DNA of 64,000 nucleotides from Crocinitomicaceae bacterium (lineage in GTDB: Bacteria > Bacteroidota > Bacteroidia > Flavobacteriales_D > Crocinitomicaceae), in NCBI GenBank assembly GCA_016709005.1, contig JADJEU010000020.1, positions 310,001 to 374,000 of the forward strand, read 5' to 3'. Position numbers and translations under genes: made by a program. Shown piece after piece: positions 44,748 through 54,081 of this stretch. Position 1 is the stretch's first letter; each line of letters begins with the position of its first letter. The notes beneath the pieces are model-generated. The model had not been told where the DNA came from and ran no database searches. It saw only the letters and a program-made list of their open reading frames with translations.

Positions 44748-46289
44748 TTGATTTTAAAAACAACCAATGGAGGATCAACCTGGTCAACGATTGCAAGCGG
44801 AACGGTACAACATTTATTTTCTATTTACTTTACAGATAACAACAACGGATGGATTTCGACCATGAACGGCGCAATACTCTCCACAACAGACGGTGGCGCC
44901 ACCTGGAATTCAAATGCATCCGGAAGCACGTTATGGCTTTATAGTGTTTTCTTCAGTAATTCAACAAATGGTTTTGCGGTTGGTGCATATGGATTAATCG
45001 TCGCTTCAACAAATGGCGGAGTGAATTGGACGACACAAACCAGCAATACAACATATACATTAAACGGTGTCTATTTTACAGATGCAATGCACGGCTGTGC
45101 CATTGGCGATTTTGGTACAATCTTAAAAACGGTTGATGGAGGAATTAACTGGACTACTGTTCACACCAACGACGCCTATGCATTTCAAGCAGTACAATTT
45201 ATTGACGCGTCTATCGGTTATGCTGCAGGTGATTTCGGAACTATTTTAAAAACAACCGATGGCGGAGATAACTGGACACAACAAAACGGTGCTACAGATT
45301 ATATTCATGCAATGTTTTTCAAAGATGCTGATCATGGATATTGTGTTGGTGACAACGGCTCGTATTTCACAACAGCTGATGGCGGCGCCAATTGGACTGA
45401 AACTACCATTGACAGTGATTACCTGATGGAGGGAATCTTTTTTGCAACAGATGACACGGGTTATATTTGCGGATACGATTGGGGAACAAGTTCTGGTCTA
45501 ATTCTCAAAACAATTGATGGCGGAATTACCTGGACGCTGCAAAACAGCGGTACAACTTATTTTATTGGAGATATTTATTTTTTAACTGCTGATTTGGGAT
45601 ATGCTTCTGCCAATGGCGGACGAATTTTAAAAACAACTGATGGAGGTTTGAATTGGACAACACAAGTATTAGCAACTCCTTGTAATCTTTTGTCCATTTG
45701 GTTTACAGATGAAAGTAATGCAGTAGCTGTTGGCAATGGTGGACAAATTGTACATACTTCAGATGCCGGAGCAAATTGGAGTATTTACAATCCTTCTAAT
45801 GTCGGATTGACGTATAACGATGTTCATTTCTTTGGAGATTTTGGATACGTCGCAAGTGCTGATGGAAAAGTTTTATTTTCTGAAGATGGAGGTGTCACGT
45901 GGGAAGAAGACCCATGCATCACTGCAAATGATATCTCAGCTGTATATGTTTTAGATGCTGACAATGTTTATCTGCTTGGTGAAAGAGGTTCTATTCTATT
46001 GGGTACAAGAAAAGAAACTGCTGGAATTTCAAAAACGGAATCTGACGAAACAACCCGTTTATCTGTTTTTCCAAATCCTGCTCGTGAAATTGCAACAGTG
46101 AATTTTCAGAATCCACAAAATGAAAATGTAAAAATTACAGTGACTGACCTGTCAGGAAAAATTCTGGAACAAAGCTACACTGCACAAAGTAGTCACGCAA
46201 TCAACTGTCAAGGTTTTGTTACCGGCATATACATTGTGACTGTTCAGGCTGCAAGTTATACTGAATCCATTAAGCTCATTTTGGAATAA
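44748..46289 (+). CDS. Ycf48/BNR-repeat protein, C-terminal fragment with T9SS sorting domain
   Basis: 513 residues. Ten or so further Ycf48/BNR-type repeats (each TTDGGxxWT) form beta-propellers. The last 85 residues are a type A T9SS C-terminal domain (LSVFPNPAREIATVNF...VTDLSGKIL...GIYIVTVQ), which directs the protein through the outer membrane to the surface. It has no start of its own; the homologous frame is open from about 44703, so it is the continuation of the preceding fragment. Confidence 0.88.
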   Translation: MILKTTNGGSTWSTIASGTVQHLFSIYFTDNNNGWISTMNGAILSTTDGGATWNSNASGSTLWLYSVFFSNSTNGFAVGAYGLIVASTNGGVNWTTQTSNTTYTLNGVYFTDAMHGCAIGDFGTILKTVDGGINWTTVHTNDAYAFQAVQFIDASIGYAAGDFGTILKTTDGGDNWTQQNGATDYIHAMFFKDADHGYCVGDNGSYFTTADGGANWTETTIDSDYLMEGIFFATDDTGYICGYDWGTSSGLILKTIDGGITWTLQNSGTTYFIGDIYFLTADLGYASANGGRILKTTDGGLNWTTQVLATPCNLLSIWFTDESNAVAVGNGGQIVHTSDAGANWSIYNPSNVGLTYNDVHFFGDFGYVASADGKVLFSEDGGVTWEEDPCITANDISAVYVLDADNVYLLGERGSILLGTRKETAGISKTESDETTRLSVFPNPAREIATVNFQNPQNENVKITVTDLSGKILEQSYTAQSSHAINCQGFVTGIYIVTVQAASYTESIKLILE

Positions 46290-46380
46290 TTTTTTGCCTG
46301 CTCATAGACTAGCTTTCAGGTCATCTGTGAAGATCATCCTATTGGTTTTTCATTATCTTCGTTTGTAAGAATTTTCTCTC

Positions 46381-47625
46381 ATGCAAAAAGAAAAAGAACG
46401 AATCATTGCTATCTCTGACGCTTTAGACGAAGCAGCTTCCAACATCAATATTTTGCGCAACATTGCCTGGCCAAATGATGTTGAGCAGGAATTTTTCAAA
46501 AACGATGCGCAGAAATTACCTAAGGTTGATTACAAACCATTCGACCCCAAACCAGTTTTGGACGAACTCAAAAAAGCAAGAAATCTTTTTGGAGCAAATG
46601 ACATCATTGACAATTGGGCTGGGCGCATTGCAAACAAATTAGAAAGCAGCGCCCTTTTGCTTTCTGCAAGAGGAACGCAAGATTTTTTCAGACATTCAAA
46701 AAACATGTACGGTTGTCCAAAAGATCTTTTACCAGATGGTCAAAGTACAGCACTTAATCTTGCCCAACATTTTGGTGAACTCTTTGACAACGTTAAAAAT
46801 TTTGATTTGGGTGCACCGCCACAAGCTTGTGTAATGCCGTCAACTCTGGCAGCAGAAATGGAAAAAGCAGTGAGCGGAATGTTCGGTGATGAAGGACCTA
46901 AAATTGTCATGGATGATTCCATTTCATCAAACGCAATTGCAGGACGAAGACGAATTGCAATTAATCCTGCCGCGTGTTTTACAGATAAAGATATTCAACA
47001 GTTGATTGAACATGAAGTTTACATTCACGTAGCAACTTCCATCAACGGACACAAGCAAAAAAACATAAAAATTCTGGGAGCGGGCCACGCCGGTACAACA
47101 GAAACACAGGAAGGTCTTGCTGTGTTTTCTGAATTTATTACCGGATGTATTGATTTGGATCGTACGCGCAGATTATCTGATCGCGTGCTTGCTACACAAA
47201 TGGTAATTGACGGTGCAAATTTTATTGATTTGTATCGAAACTATTTAGAAAAAACAGATGATCCGGGTAAAGCCTTTGACAGTGCCAAACGAGTCTTCAG
47301 AGGTGGCGATATCAATGGACGTGCGCCGTTCACCAAAGACATAGTTTATTTAGAGGGACTAGTGCGCGTGCAGAATTTTTTAAGTGTCGCTGTTGCGCTG
47401 GGTAAGTTTGAATATTTGGATTTACTTTTCTGCGGTAAATTAGATTTGTCAGATATTCCAGCTTTGAAAATGATGAGCGAAATGGGATTGATTGAAAAAC
47501 CGCAATACCTTCCGCCGTGGATTCGTGATAAAAGATTTTTGCTGACACACCTCACCTACTCTTCTTTTTTGAGCGGAACGGATTCTTCTGTTTTGAATAA
47601 GCACTATAAAGAAATTTTAGGTTGA
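46381..47625 (+). CDS. QEGLA-motif (DUF1704/MATCAP-like) metallopeptidase homologue
   Basis: 414 residues of the DUF1704/QEGLA family. A zinc-peptidase pattern HEVYIH (His211, Glu212, His216) is followed by ETQEGLAVFSE (QEGLA at 243-247), whose Glu244 would be the third ligand. Eukaryotic homologues in the MATCAP family are tubulin tyrosine carboxypeptidases; bacterial members have been annotated as flavohemoglobin-expression-modulating, with no firm substrate. There is no signal peptide, so the protein is cytoplasmic. Being free-standing, it has no telling neighbours. Confidence 0.88.
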   Translation: MQKEKERIIAISDALDEAASNINILRNIAWPNDVEQEFFKNDAQKLPKVDYKPFDPKPVLDELKKARNLFGANDIIDNWAGRIANKLESSALLLSARGTQDFFRHSKNMYGCPKDLLPDGQSTALNLAQHFGELFDNVKNFDLGAPPQACVMPSTLAAEMEKAVSGMFGDEGPKIVMDDSISSNAIAGRRRIAINPAACFTDKDIQQLIEHEVYIHVATSINGHKQKNIKILGAGHAGTTETQEGLAVFSEFITGCIDLDRTRRLSDRVLATQMVIDGANFIDLYRNYLEKTDDPGKAFDSAKRVFRGGDINGRAPFTKDIVYLEGLVRVQNFLSVAVALGKFEYLDLLFCGKLDLSDIPALKMMSEMGLIEKPQYLPPWIRDKRFLLTHLTYSSFLSGTDSSVLNKHYKEILG

Positions 47626-47915
47626 TTCTAACTAAAAAAACAGCGCTGCGGCATTGCAGAGAAAAATAATTTCACCTGTGTCGTATGAAGATAACCGAAG
47701 TTCTTTTTTACCGCTGAGTTCGCAGAGAATGCGCGGAGGGCCGCTGAGTTATCCATATGTGATCAGCGAAAATCTGCCACAACTATTTCTTTTACCAAAG
47801 CCAGCAAAGAAAAACAAGACTGTCTGCAGTTCGGTTAAATAGCTTAAGTCTTTTATTACCAATCAAAAACACAACTAATTCTTGATTTTTTCGTTATACA
47901 TAGAAACAGGTGGCG
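47626..47915. other. Intergenic region with a dispersed-repeat fragment
   Basis: 290 bases with no convincing gene. It contains a CCGCTGAG/CGCAGAG-rich segment (about 47705-47750), a repeat of a type also seen at 62797-62906. An open frame of 62 codons (47654-47842) covers this repeat and has no protein character. Confidence 0.5.
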
Positions 47916-48371
47916 ATGGAGAAGTTGAATATCAAATTAATCGTTGGAGCAATTCTGCTCTTACTGCTCTCTTTGTCTTGTGACAAGACCAAACGCGCAT
48001 CCAATCAATTCATCAAAAAAGGTCGCTGGGTCACTAATACATTAACAGCCGGAACAACCGAATACACCAAACTTCCAAAGTGGCAAGTTTACGAGTGCGG
48101 GAATACAAATGATTATTGTGAAGCAAAGTGGGAACATCCAAACGGAAGTCACACCAATTTTTTCTGGCGCTATTTTAATATTGGTGGTGATTTTCAATTT
48201 TATGTTGACACATCTGAAACCGATACCACAACAATGGCCTATGCACAATGCAAAAATTTTATGGGACATTACAAGGTGAAAGATCGCAAATCAAAATCAT
48301 GTCATTTTGAATCAGATGAAGTTGTTGGATACCCAGGAAAAGTGGTGACGATAAAAATTGAAGCAGAGTAA
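47916..48371 (+). CDS. Small lipoprotein, unknown function
   Basis: 151 residues from ATG 47916, preferred over the GTG six bases earlier. A signal peptide with a lipobox (LLSLSC, Cys22) makes it a membrane-anchored lipoprotein. The mature part has Cys residues (YECGNTNDYCEAKWEHPNG, YAQCKNF, KSCHF) that may form two disulphides. No family recognised. It converges with the AddA-like gene, 2 bases apart. Confidence 0.75.
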   Translation: MEKLNIKLIVGAILLLLLSLSCDKTKRASNQFIKKGRWVTNTLTAGTTEYTKLPKWQVYECGNTNDYCEAKWEHPNGSHTNFFWRYFNIGGDFQFYVDTSETDTTTMAYAQCKNFMGHYKVKDRKSKSCHFESDEVVGYPGKVVTIKIEAE

Positions 48372-48372
48372 A

Positions 48373-49590
48373 TCAAATTGAAATAACTTCGCCGTTTTCA
48401 GTGTAATAAATTTCACCGCGCACAGCTGAATTACCCATATCTTTTAGAAGACCGACATACTCCAACACTTGCTCAATGTGCTTTGGCGATTGCTGTCCCG
48501 TTTTAAAATCCACTACAATCACTTCGTCTGAATTAAAAATTAATTTATCAGGAATGAATTTTTTTCCACTCGTGTTAATAATCACTTTTTCATTCATCGC
48601 GTTAGCAGAAAAATAAGCCGCAAATTTTGAATCCTGAAATAATTTTTCAATTTCAGATTGAATCAGATCCACATCGCTATCCTCAATCAATCCTTTGTGA
48701 AGACATCGATCCAGTTCAATTTTAAGATCTGCAGCTGTTTTGATTCGGGATAAAATCAAATGCACTTTTGAACCAAACAATCTTTTTTCATCCAACTCAT
48801 CGACATTCCAATTTTCAGCACTTTTGAAACTCATTTGCGGCCGGCCTAGTTTTGGAAAATCGTTTTCGATCACAAATCCCGGAGCCATTTTTTTCTGTTC
48901 CAATTCCGGCATTTCAAATTCACCATTATACACCGCACCACTTGCCAATGCATTCCAGTTTTGTGATTTGAAAAAACCATTCAGCCAAAGACTAGCAGGA
49001 GAAGGTGATACTTTTGGGTTGGCCGAAATAAAGAGCGCTACCTCTGGTCGCGTAAAAGCAACATATAAAAGGTTCAATTGATCCAAATAAAATTTTGCCT
49101 CTTCTGCATTAAAAACAGGATTCAAACTTGTTGACTGAATGTCTTTCGTCATGTTGATGAAATATGCCGGCAAATCACTGCCCGCATTTTCAACCCAAGA
49201 AATTTGTTTATGCAATTCCAATTTCCAATCAAAAAACGGACAAATCACCACCGGAAATTCCAAGCCTTTTGCTTTGAAAATTGTCATCACCTGAACTGCA
49301 TTGGCGCCCTCCGGACTCACGATCGAACGCTGCGCCCCTTTGGTATTGAACCAATCCATAAAATCACGGATGTTGGAATTGTTTCGTTTTTCAAACAGGT
49401 GAATCTCTTCCAGAAAAAACTGCAAGTAGGGATTAAATAATAAATCCAGTTCAAATGTATTTACCAGATAAAAAACATACTCATATAAATTATCGAAGGA
49501 CGCATAATTTTTTAGCGCGATATTTTCGGACACAAAAATTTCTTCAATAGTAAGTTTCGTTAACTGAGGTCTTAATTTCTCAATCAACAT
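48373..49590 (-). CDS. AddA-like UvrD helicase-nuclease, C-terminal fragment
   Basis: 405 residues. It holds helicase motifs IV-VI (VQVMTIFKAKGLEFPVVI, LNLLYVAFTRPE) and a PD-(D/E)XK RecB-type nuclease domain with FIPDKLIF and VVDFKTGQ near residues 355-380. It is joined to the preceding fragment by one extra A in the run 49601-49607 (minus strand A7), giving IKKNGSWMLIEKLR. The complete protein, about 1035 residues, would process DNA ends in double-strand-break repair. No addB is adjacent. Confidence 0.88.
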   Translation of the reverse strand: MLIEKLRPQLTKLTIEEIFVSENIALKNYASFDNLYEYVFYLVNTFELDLLFNPYLQFFLEEIHLFEKRNNSNIRDFMDWFNTKGAQRSIVSPEGANAVQVMTIFKAKGLEFPVVICPFFDWKLELHKQISWVENAGSDLPAYFINMTKDIQSTSLNPVFNAEEAKFYLDQLNLLYVAFTRPEVALFISANPKVSPSPASLWLNGFFKSQNWNALASGAVYNGEFEMPELEQKKMAPGFVIENDFPKLGRPQMSFKSAENWNVDELDEKRLFGSKVHLILSRIKTAADLKIELDRCLHKGLIEDSDVDLIQSEIEKLFQDSKFAAYFSANAMNEKVIINTSGKKFIPDKLIFNSDEVIVVDFKTGQQSPKHIEQVLEYVGLLKDMGNSAVRGEIYYTENGEVISI

Positions 49591-51017
49591 CCAGGATCCG
49601 TTTTTTTAATCAACGATGCATAATGCTCCAGCGTTTTGATTTTAAAATTTCGGTCAGCTGAAACCGCTGAAGAACAAATCAAATTGAAAATAAATTTTAC
49701 GTGCTGATCTTTGCCTATGAACAAACTATCTGGTGAAATGACCTTGATTCCCTTGCGCGCCAGGAAGTCTGCAATCTTAGATCCATTGCGGTTAGTGCGC
49801 ACCAGTATACAAATATCCTTCCATTGAAAACCTTTCTCAAGAGATCGTTGAATGACATCGTGAATATAATCCAGTTGCTGCTCATCTTCCATGGCATCTT
49901 GCAACAAAGCTTCAATATAACCTTTAAATTTTTTGACTGGAAGTTGTTCTGAATCTTTATAGATGTATTGAATTTCTGGCGCTAAGGTCTTACTCAATTC
50001 AACAAATAACTTATTATTGAAATCAACTATTTCTGGAGCTGATCTGAAATTTTTTTCCAATCTGAAAAGTTCACCAGAATCTTTAAATTGTTGTTCTGCT
50101 TCTTTCAATGAAGCTATGTTTTCAGGATTGTGAATGTGATTTGGAAGATTGGTAAATTGCTCTACCTCTCCACCACGCCAGCGGTAAATGGCTTGCTTGC
50201 CATCACCCACAATCAAATTGGTATTACCCGATGAAAGTGAATTGTGAATGAGCGGAATCATATTGATCCATTGCAATTGTGAGGTATCCTGAAACTCATC
50301 CAATAAAAAATGTTCGTAGCGGTTTCCCATCCGCTCGTAGATGAACGGAATTTTTTCGTTGACAATGATGTCCGAAATCTTTTTGTAAAAATCAGAAATC
50401 AACAAAATATTTTGTTCGTCTTTAATTCCTTCAACCAGACTCAACAAATGATTTAATAAAGAAAGGTTATTGAGATTTTTGAGAATCTCCTTATTGAGAA
50501 TTAATTGTTTTTGCGCGCCTTCCAACAAAGCATCAATCTGATTAAAATATTTTTCAAGTAAGGGTGCTATTTGTTCTACCGCAACAATATTTGGACTTGA
50601 TGGATGCGACCAGTTACCAGCTTGTACATTTTTATAGTTGGTATCGCTTGCTTTTTTGTAATCACCTTTTGAAATACGTTTGAAGAAAGATAAAATGCTA
50701 TTTGATTTTCCAGCAAAATCATCCGATGATAATCCTTTTGACTTAACAAGATCTAAGGCTTCATTTGCATTATTTTCAATAGACGCAGTAATTTTTGCAT
50801 TCTCTTTCTGAAGCTCTTCCTGTACTTTCAAAAAATCTTCTGAACTTAATTTTCGTAGAAGTCCGATTGATTTAATCGCATCTTCCTTAAAAAGCAAATC
50901 ACTGAATTCAAATACCTGATTTGGAAAATTCCACGATTTATCCTGATTCAAATTCGTTCGAGCATAACGCATCATCAAGCTGGTCAAATCCTCATCTCTA
51001 CCAATCTGATCAAACAA
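49584..51017 (-). CDS. AddA-like UvrD helicase-nuclease, central fragment
   Basis: 477 residues with UvrD motifs: LDEFQDTSQLQW (Walker B, DEFQDT), NLIVGDGKQAIYRWRGGE (QAIYRWRG) and LEKNFRS. The fragment begins after two one-base shifts (near 51058-51060 and the T5 run 51031-51035 on the plus strand) and ends at the A7 run near 49601. No start signal of its own is evident. Confidence 0.88.
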   Translation of the reverse strand: MFDQIGRDEDLTSLMMRYARTNLNQDKSWNFPNQVFEFSDLLFKEDAIKSIGLLRKLSSEDFLKVQEELQKENAKITASIENNANEALDLVKSKGLSSDDFAGKSNSILSFFKRISKGDYKKASDTNYKNVQAGNWSHPSSPNIVAVEQIAPLLEKYFNQIDALLEGAQKQLILNKEILKNLNNLSLLNHLLSLVEGIKDEQNILLISDFYKKISDIIVNEKIPFIYERMGNRYEHFLLDEFQDTSQLQWINMIPLIHNSLSSGNTNLIVGDGKQAIYRWRGGEVEQFTNLPNHIHNPENIASLKEAEQQFKDSGELFRLEKNFRSAPEIVDFNNKLFVELSKTLAPEIQYIYKDSEQLPVKKFKGYIEALLQDAMEDEQQLDYIHDVIQRSLEKGFQWKDICILVRTNRNGSKIADFLARKGIKVISPDSLFIGKDQHVKFIFNLICSSAVSADRNFKIKTLEHYASLIKKTDPGC

Positions 51018-51477
51018 TTGATCGGTTACATTTTTCGCAGCGTTTTAATATCCAGTTCACATCAAAATCAACCGATATATTTAAATCCTTTGCGAAAGTT
51101 CTGATAATTCGATGCGTAAACTTATCAATCGTCATCACCGAAAATGCACTGTAATTATGCAAAATCTGATTCAGAATTTTTTGTGCGCGATCTTCAATTA
51201 TTTTGGGCCCGATTCCCAAATTTTTTGCCGTGTCTTTCAAAAAACCAAAATCTTTGTCAGTCTTTTCATATTCAGGTTTAGCCAGTTGAATCAAGCCATC
51301 CAGAATACGTGATTTCATTTCATTGGCCGCTTTATTGGTAAAGGTCATTGCCAGAATCGAACGAAACTTAAACGGATTTTTATCATGCAAAATAATGCGC
51401 AAATATTCTTGTACCAGCGTGTAGGTTTTTCCACTGCCGGCAGATGCGTTTACTATTTTGAGTGGTTTGTCAGACAT
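51010..51477 (-). CDS. AddA-like UvrD helicase-nuclease, N-terminal fragment
   Basis: 155 residues from ATG 51477. Walker A ASAGSGKTYTLV near residues 11-22, then motif Ia (LAMTFTNKAANEMK) and SVMTIDKFTHRIIRTFA. After DFDV the frame leaves homology; the correct continuation (ELDIKTLRK, then NVTDQLFDQIG) is found across two frames. It starts within the last codons of the downstream-oriented membrane protein gene (8-base overlap), so the genes are tightly packed. Confidence 0.88.
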   Translation of the reverse strand: MSDKPLKIVNASAGSGKTYTLVQEYLRIILHDKNPFKFRSILAMTFTNKAANEMKSRILDGLIQLAKPEYEKTDKDFGFLKDTAKNLGIGPKIIEDRAQKILNQILHNYSAFSVMTIDKFTHRIIRTFAKDLNISVDFDVNWILKRCEKCNRSIV

Positions 51478-51976
51478 TACTTTTCTTCTTTTTCAGTGAA
51501 AGTACGTCAAAACTTTTTTGAATGAAGTTTATTTCAACAATAGGAATTCCAAGTAAGAGATTCCAAAGAACGCCAAGAGTTAAATAAATCAAAACTAAAT
51601 AATAGGTAACAAAAAAATGAATCTCATTAAACCACTTGAATACCATCATAACCCATATAGCTAATGTCATCCAAAATAACAAAGCCGCCTGTATGATAAA
51701 AAATGTTCTCCATAAATGGTTTCTCATTTTAGGAAAAAAAGTAGACTCCAAACTAAGTATGAGTGGAAAGCAAAAAGTAAGAATAACAGAAAGTGATTGG
51801 AGATCCAAATCAATTTGATCTGCAATACTTTGAGGCATCCATTCAACATAAAACAATTCATTACCTAATTCATCATGATCGTAAACATCTACACTGTACT
51901 CTTGATTATTCGTAAACAGCAAGGCCACAATTATAGCTGCGATTATGAAGCAAAATATCAGAACCCGTTTATTCAT
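51470..51976 (-). CDS. Four-helix membrane protein, paralogue of the next gene
   Basis: 168 residues with four predicted transmembrane helices: N-terminal, about 65-85, about 95-115 and about 120-142. It is homologous to the next gene: STFFPKMRNHLWRTFFIIQAALL versus ATFFPKIRNGWWRILFLVQALAL, LVLIYLTLGVLWNLLLGIP versus IILYLHLGVLWNLLLILP, and FIQKSFDVLS versus WIQKSFEMMS. Function unknown. It overlaps the AddA-like start by 8 bases, so it may be in that operon. Confidence 0.8.
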   Translation of the reverse strand: MNKRVLIFCFIIAAIIVALLFTNNQEYSVDVYDHDELGNELFYVEWMPQSIADQIDLDLQSLSVILTFCFPLILSLESTFFPKMRNHLWRTFFIIQAALLFWMTLAIWVMMVFKWFNEIHFFVTYYLVLIYLTLGVLWNLLLGIPIVEINFIQKSFDVLSLKKKKSNV

Positions 51977-51990
51977 CTAATCAATTTCAT

Positions 51991-52509
51991 TTATGACAAA
52001 TTCGAATTCAATTCATGGTCTTTCAATTTTCGAAATGACATCATCTCAAAACTTTTTTGGATCCAACTTAATTTCTTTGTATTCGGTAAGATTAAAAGCA
52101 AGTTCCAAAGCACACCCAAATGCAAATAGAGAATTATAAAATAAAACGCCGGCTGTTCTTGAAGATTAGTGAATAACTTAAACACCATAAAAAACATAAC
52201 AATGAGTGTTCCGTAACCCAAAGCCAACGCTTGAACCAGAAATAAAATTCGCCACCAGCCGTTCCGGATTTTTGGAAAAAAGGTGGCTTCGAGCATTAGT
52301 AAAAAAGGAAAGAAAAATATAATGCAAAGCGCCGCCATCATTTCAGGCTCTTCAAACTGATCTAATAAATTTTCATTTATTGTTTCATAGACAATTTCTT
52401 CTCCATAAACATGGTCAGCCATTCTGACAAACTGCATGTTATCAGTGGTTAGCAAAAACCAGGTGATGACAACAAAAATCAGAAATACAATCCAGGTTTG
52501 CTTTTTCAA
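51991..52509 (-). CDS. Four-helix membrane protein, paralogue of the previous gene
   Basis: 172 residues, four transmembrane helices, with the second and third linked by ATFFPKIRNGWWR. It is the upstream member of a tandem duplicate pair separated by 14 bases. The first extracytoplasmic loop (residues 23-60, acidic) differs most between the two, so that loop may define specificity. Function unknown. Confidence 0.8.
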   Translation of the reverse strand: MKKQTWIVFLIFVVITWFLLTTDNMQFVRMADHVYGEEIVYETINENLLDQFEEPEMMAALCIIFFFPFLLMLEATFFPKIRNGWWRILFLVQALALGYGTLIVMFFMVFKLFTNLQEQPAFYFIILYLHLGVLWNLLLILPNTKKLSWIQKSFEMMSFRKLKDHELNSNLS

Positions 52510-52583
52510 AATGCAGTATTTAAGGTGATCATAATGACTTTAACGTTATATAATTCAAAGGAGATTAAGTTGTTCTGAATTTC

Positions 52584-53945
52584 TCAATTCATACCCTCTT
52601 CAATTTTCTTCTCAATCATATCTGCCAAATTCTTTCCTTCACGAGTAACAATTTCTTTGATTTCATCCACAGTTAAATACTCTAAATAACTCTTACCAAT
52701 TTTTGAATTAGTGTTTCTACAATATAGCTCATAAGCCGTTTCAAAGAACTTAAGTTCTATAGACACTTGAATATCAAATGAATTCAAACCTGCTTTATCA
52801 AAATCCTTCAAAACATAAACTACTTGAATTCCTTCCTTTACATTAGCCAATGAATTCGAAATAATCTGAGAAAGATTCCCTGTCAAAGTAAATTCTTTGA
52901 CTAACTGATCACCATCTATCAAAAGGATAATATTGCACTGCTTGAAATATTTTTTAGTTTGATCCAAAATGACTCGAAGTTCTTTTAAAAAAGGTTCTAT
53001 CCAATTCCGAAAATGATCGTATAAAACCTCATTATTTTTGTACCTTCCTCGCTCCAACTCAAGACCTGAAACCTTCTTATCTAGCAACGCAAACCGCTTC
53101 TGTAAGTCATCCGGTTCATCAATATTTACTCCTTTGATTCCCTTCAAATATTTTGTAATCGAATCCAATTCTGTATTTGCAATATACGCTATAAAACCCT
53201 CCACATTTCCTGTATCAGCATCTTCTAAAGCAGGAATGTAAGTTGTATTACGATCTTCAATCTTCAAAATCCCTGGAACATAACCATGCTTGATTAAAAT
53301 CAAATTCATCAAGATTCTTGACATACGTCCATTTCCATCATCAAACGGATGAATGCATACAAACTTGTAGTGAAAATAAGCTGCGATTAAAACGGGATGC
53401 AATTCTTCTTGCTCCGATTTATTATACCAATCTATAAGATCAGTCATCATTGATGGAGTCTCTTCAGGTGATGCGTAAAAGTGTGTTTCTCCTGTAGAAG
53501 TTCTAACGTTATTTGGCAAAGTTTTATACTCTCCAATTTTGATCATTTTCGATGTTGGCTTGCCATCAGGAGTCTCGGCTTTAACAAGATACGGCTCTCT
53601 CAAAAGTGCTTTATGCAATTCTCTAATTAGCGTTTCGTTTAATGGTCTGCCTTCTGAAATTATACCACCTAGTAATTGAACAACATCGTTGTGTCCTTTG
53701 ATATCTTCATGATCTTTCAGCGGTTTTCCTTTTGCAGTGAGACCATGCATTAAAAGCATCTTTGTTTCTCCCAAAGTCAATTGGTTTCCTTCTATTGCAT
53801 TCGAGTGATAATTCCACCAAAGACGAAATGTTTGTTCAACCTTATTCATCCGGTCTTCATCAAAAGGTCTTAGGCCATCCAACTCAGATTTTAGTGAATC
53901 AATTTTCAATAATATATCCTCTATCTTCTCCATAGACCAATCCAT
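52584..53945 (-). CDS. Fic-domain protein, class II (self-inhibited)
   Basis: About 453 residues from ATG 53945 (MDWSMEK); an in-frame TTG nine bases earlier is less likely. The Fic motif HPFDDGNGR is at residues 199-207, which transfers AMP or a related nucleotide group to protein hydroxyls. The inhibitory motif SNAIEG (Ser48 to Gly53) lies in front of it, which makes it a class II Fic enzyme with an intramolecular lock. The C-terminal half (from about 270) is charged and helical, ending in a possible dimer or winged-helix region (SYLEYLTVDEIKEIVTREGKN). Standalone, with no separate antitoxin gene nearby. Confidence 0.93.
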   Translation of the reverse strand: MDWSMEKIEDILLKIDSLKSELDGLRPFDEDRMNKVEQTFRLWWNYHSNAIEGNQLTLGETKMLLMHGLTAKGKPLKDHEDIKGHNDVVQLLGGIISEGRPLNETLIRELHKALLREPYLVKAETPDGKPTSKMIKIGEYKTLPNNVRTSTGETHFYASPEETPSMMTDLIDWYNKSEQEELHPVLIAAYFHYKFVCIHPFDDGNGRMSRILMNLILIKHGYVPGILKIEDRNTTYIPALEDADTGNVEGFIAYIANTELDSITKYLKGIKGVNIDEPDDLQKRFALLDKKVSGLELERGRYKNNEVLYDHFRNWIEPFLKELRVILDQTKKYFKQCNIILLIDGDQLVKEFTLTGNLSQIISNSLANVKEGIQVVYVLKDFDKAGLNSFDIQVSIELKFFETAYELYCRNTNSKIGKSYLEYLTVDEIKEIVTREGKNLADMIEKKIEEGMN

Positions 53946-54081
53946 AATTAACAATTTAGTAAAGCAGAATGCCTATAAAGATAGCCGATCTCATTGACTT
54001 TTATGAGTTTCAAAACTATTTCAAAAAATTTAATGTTTCGATTTCAAGCTATTCATTCAGATTCATTACCTTTCCCTTCTA

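Noticed and set aside
47654..47842. 62-codon open frame in the intergenic region
   Set aside because: Overlaps the CGCAGAG-type repeat and has no protein-like composition or start signal.
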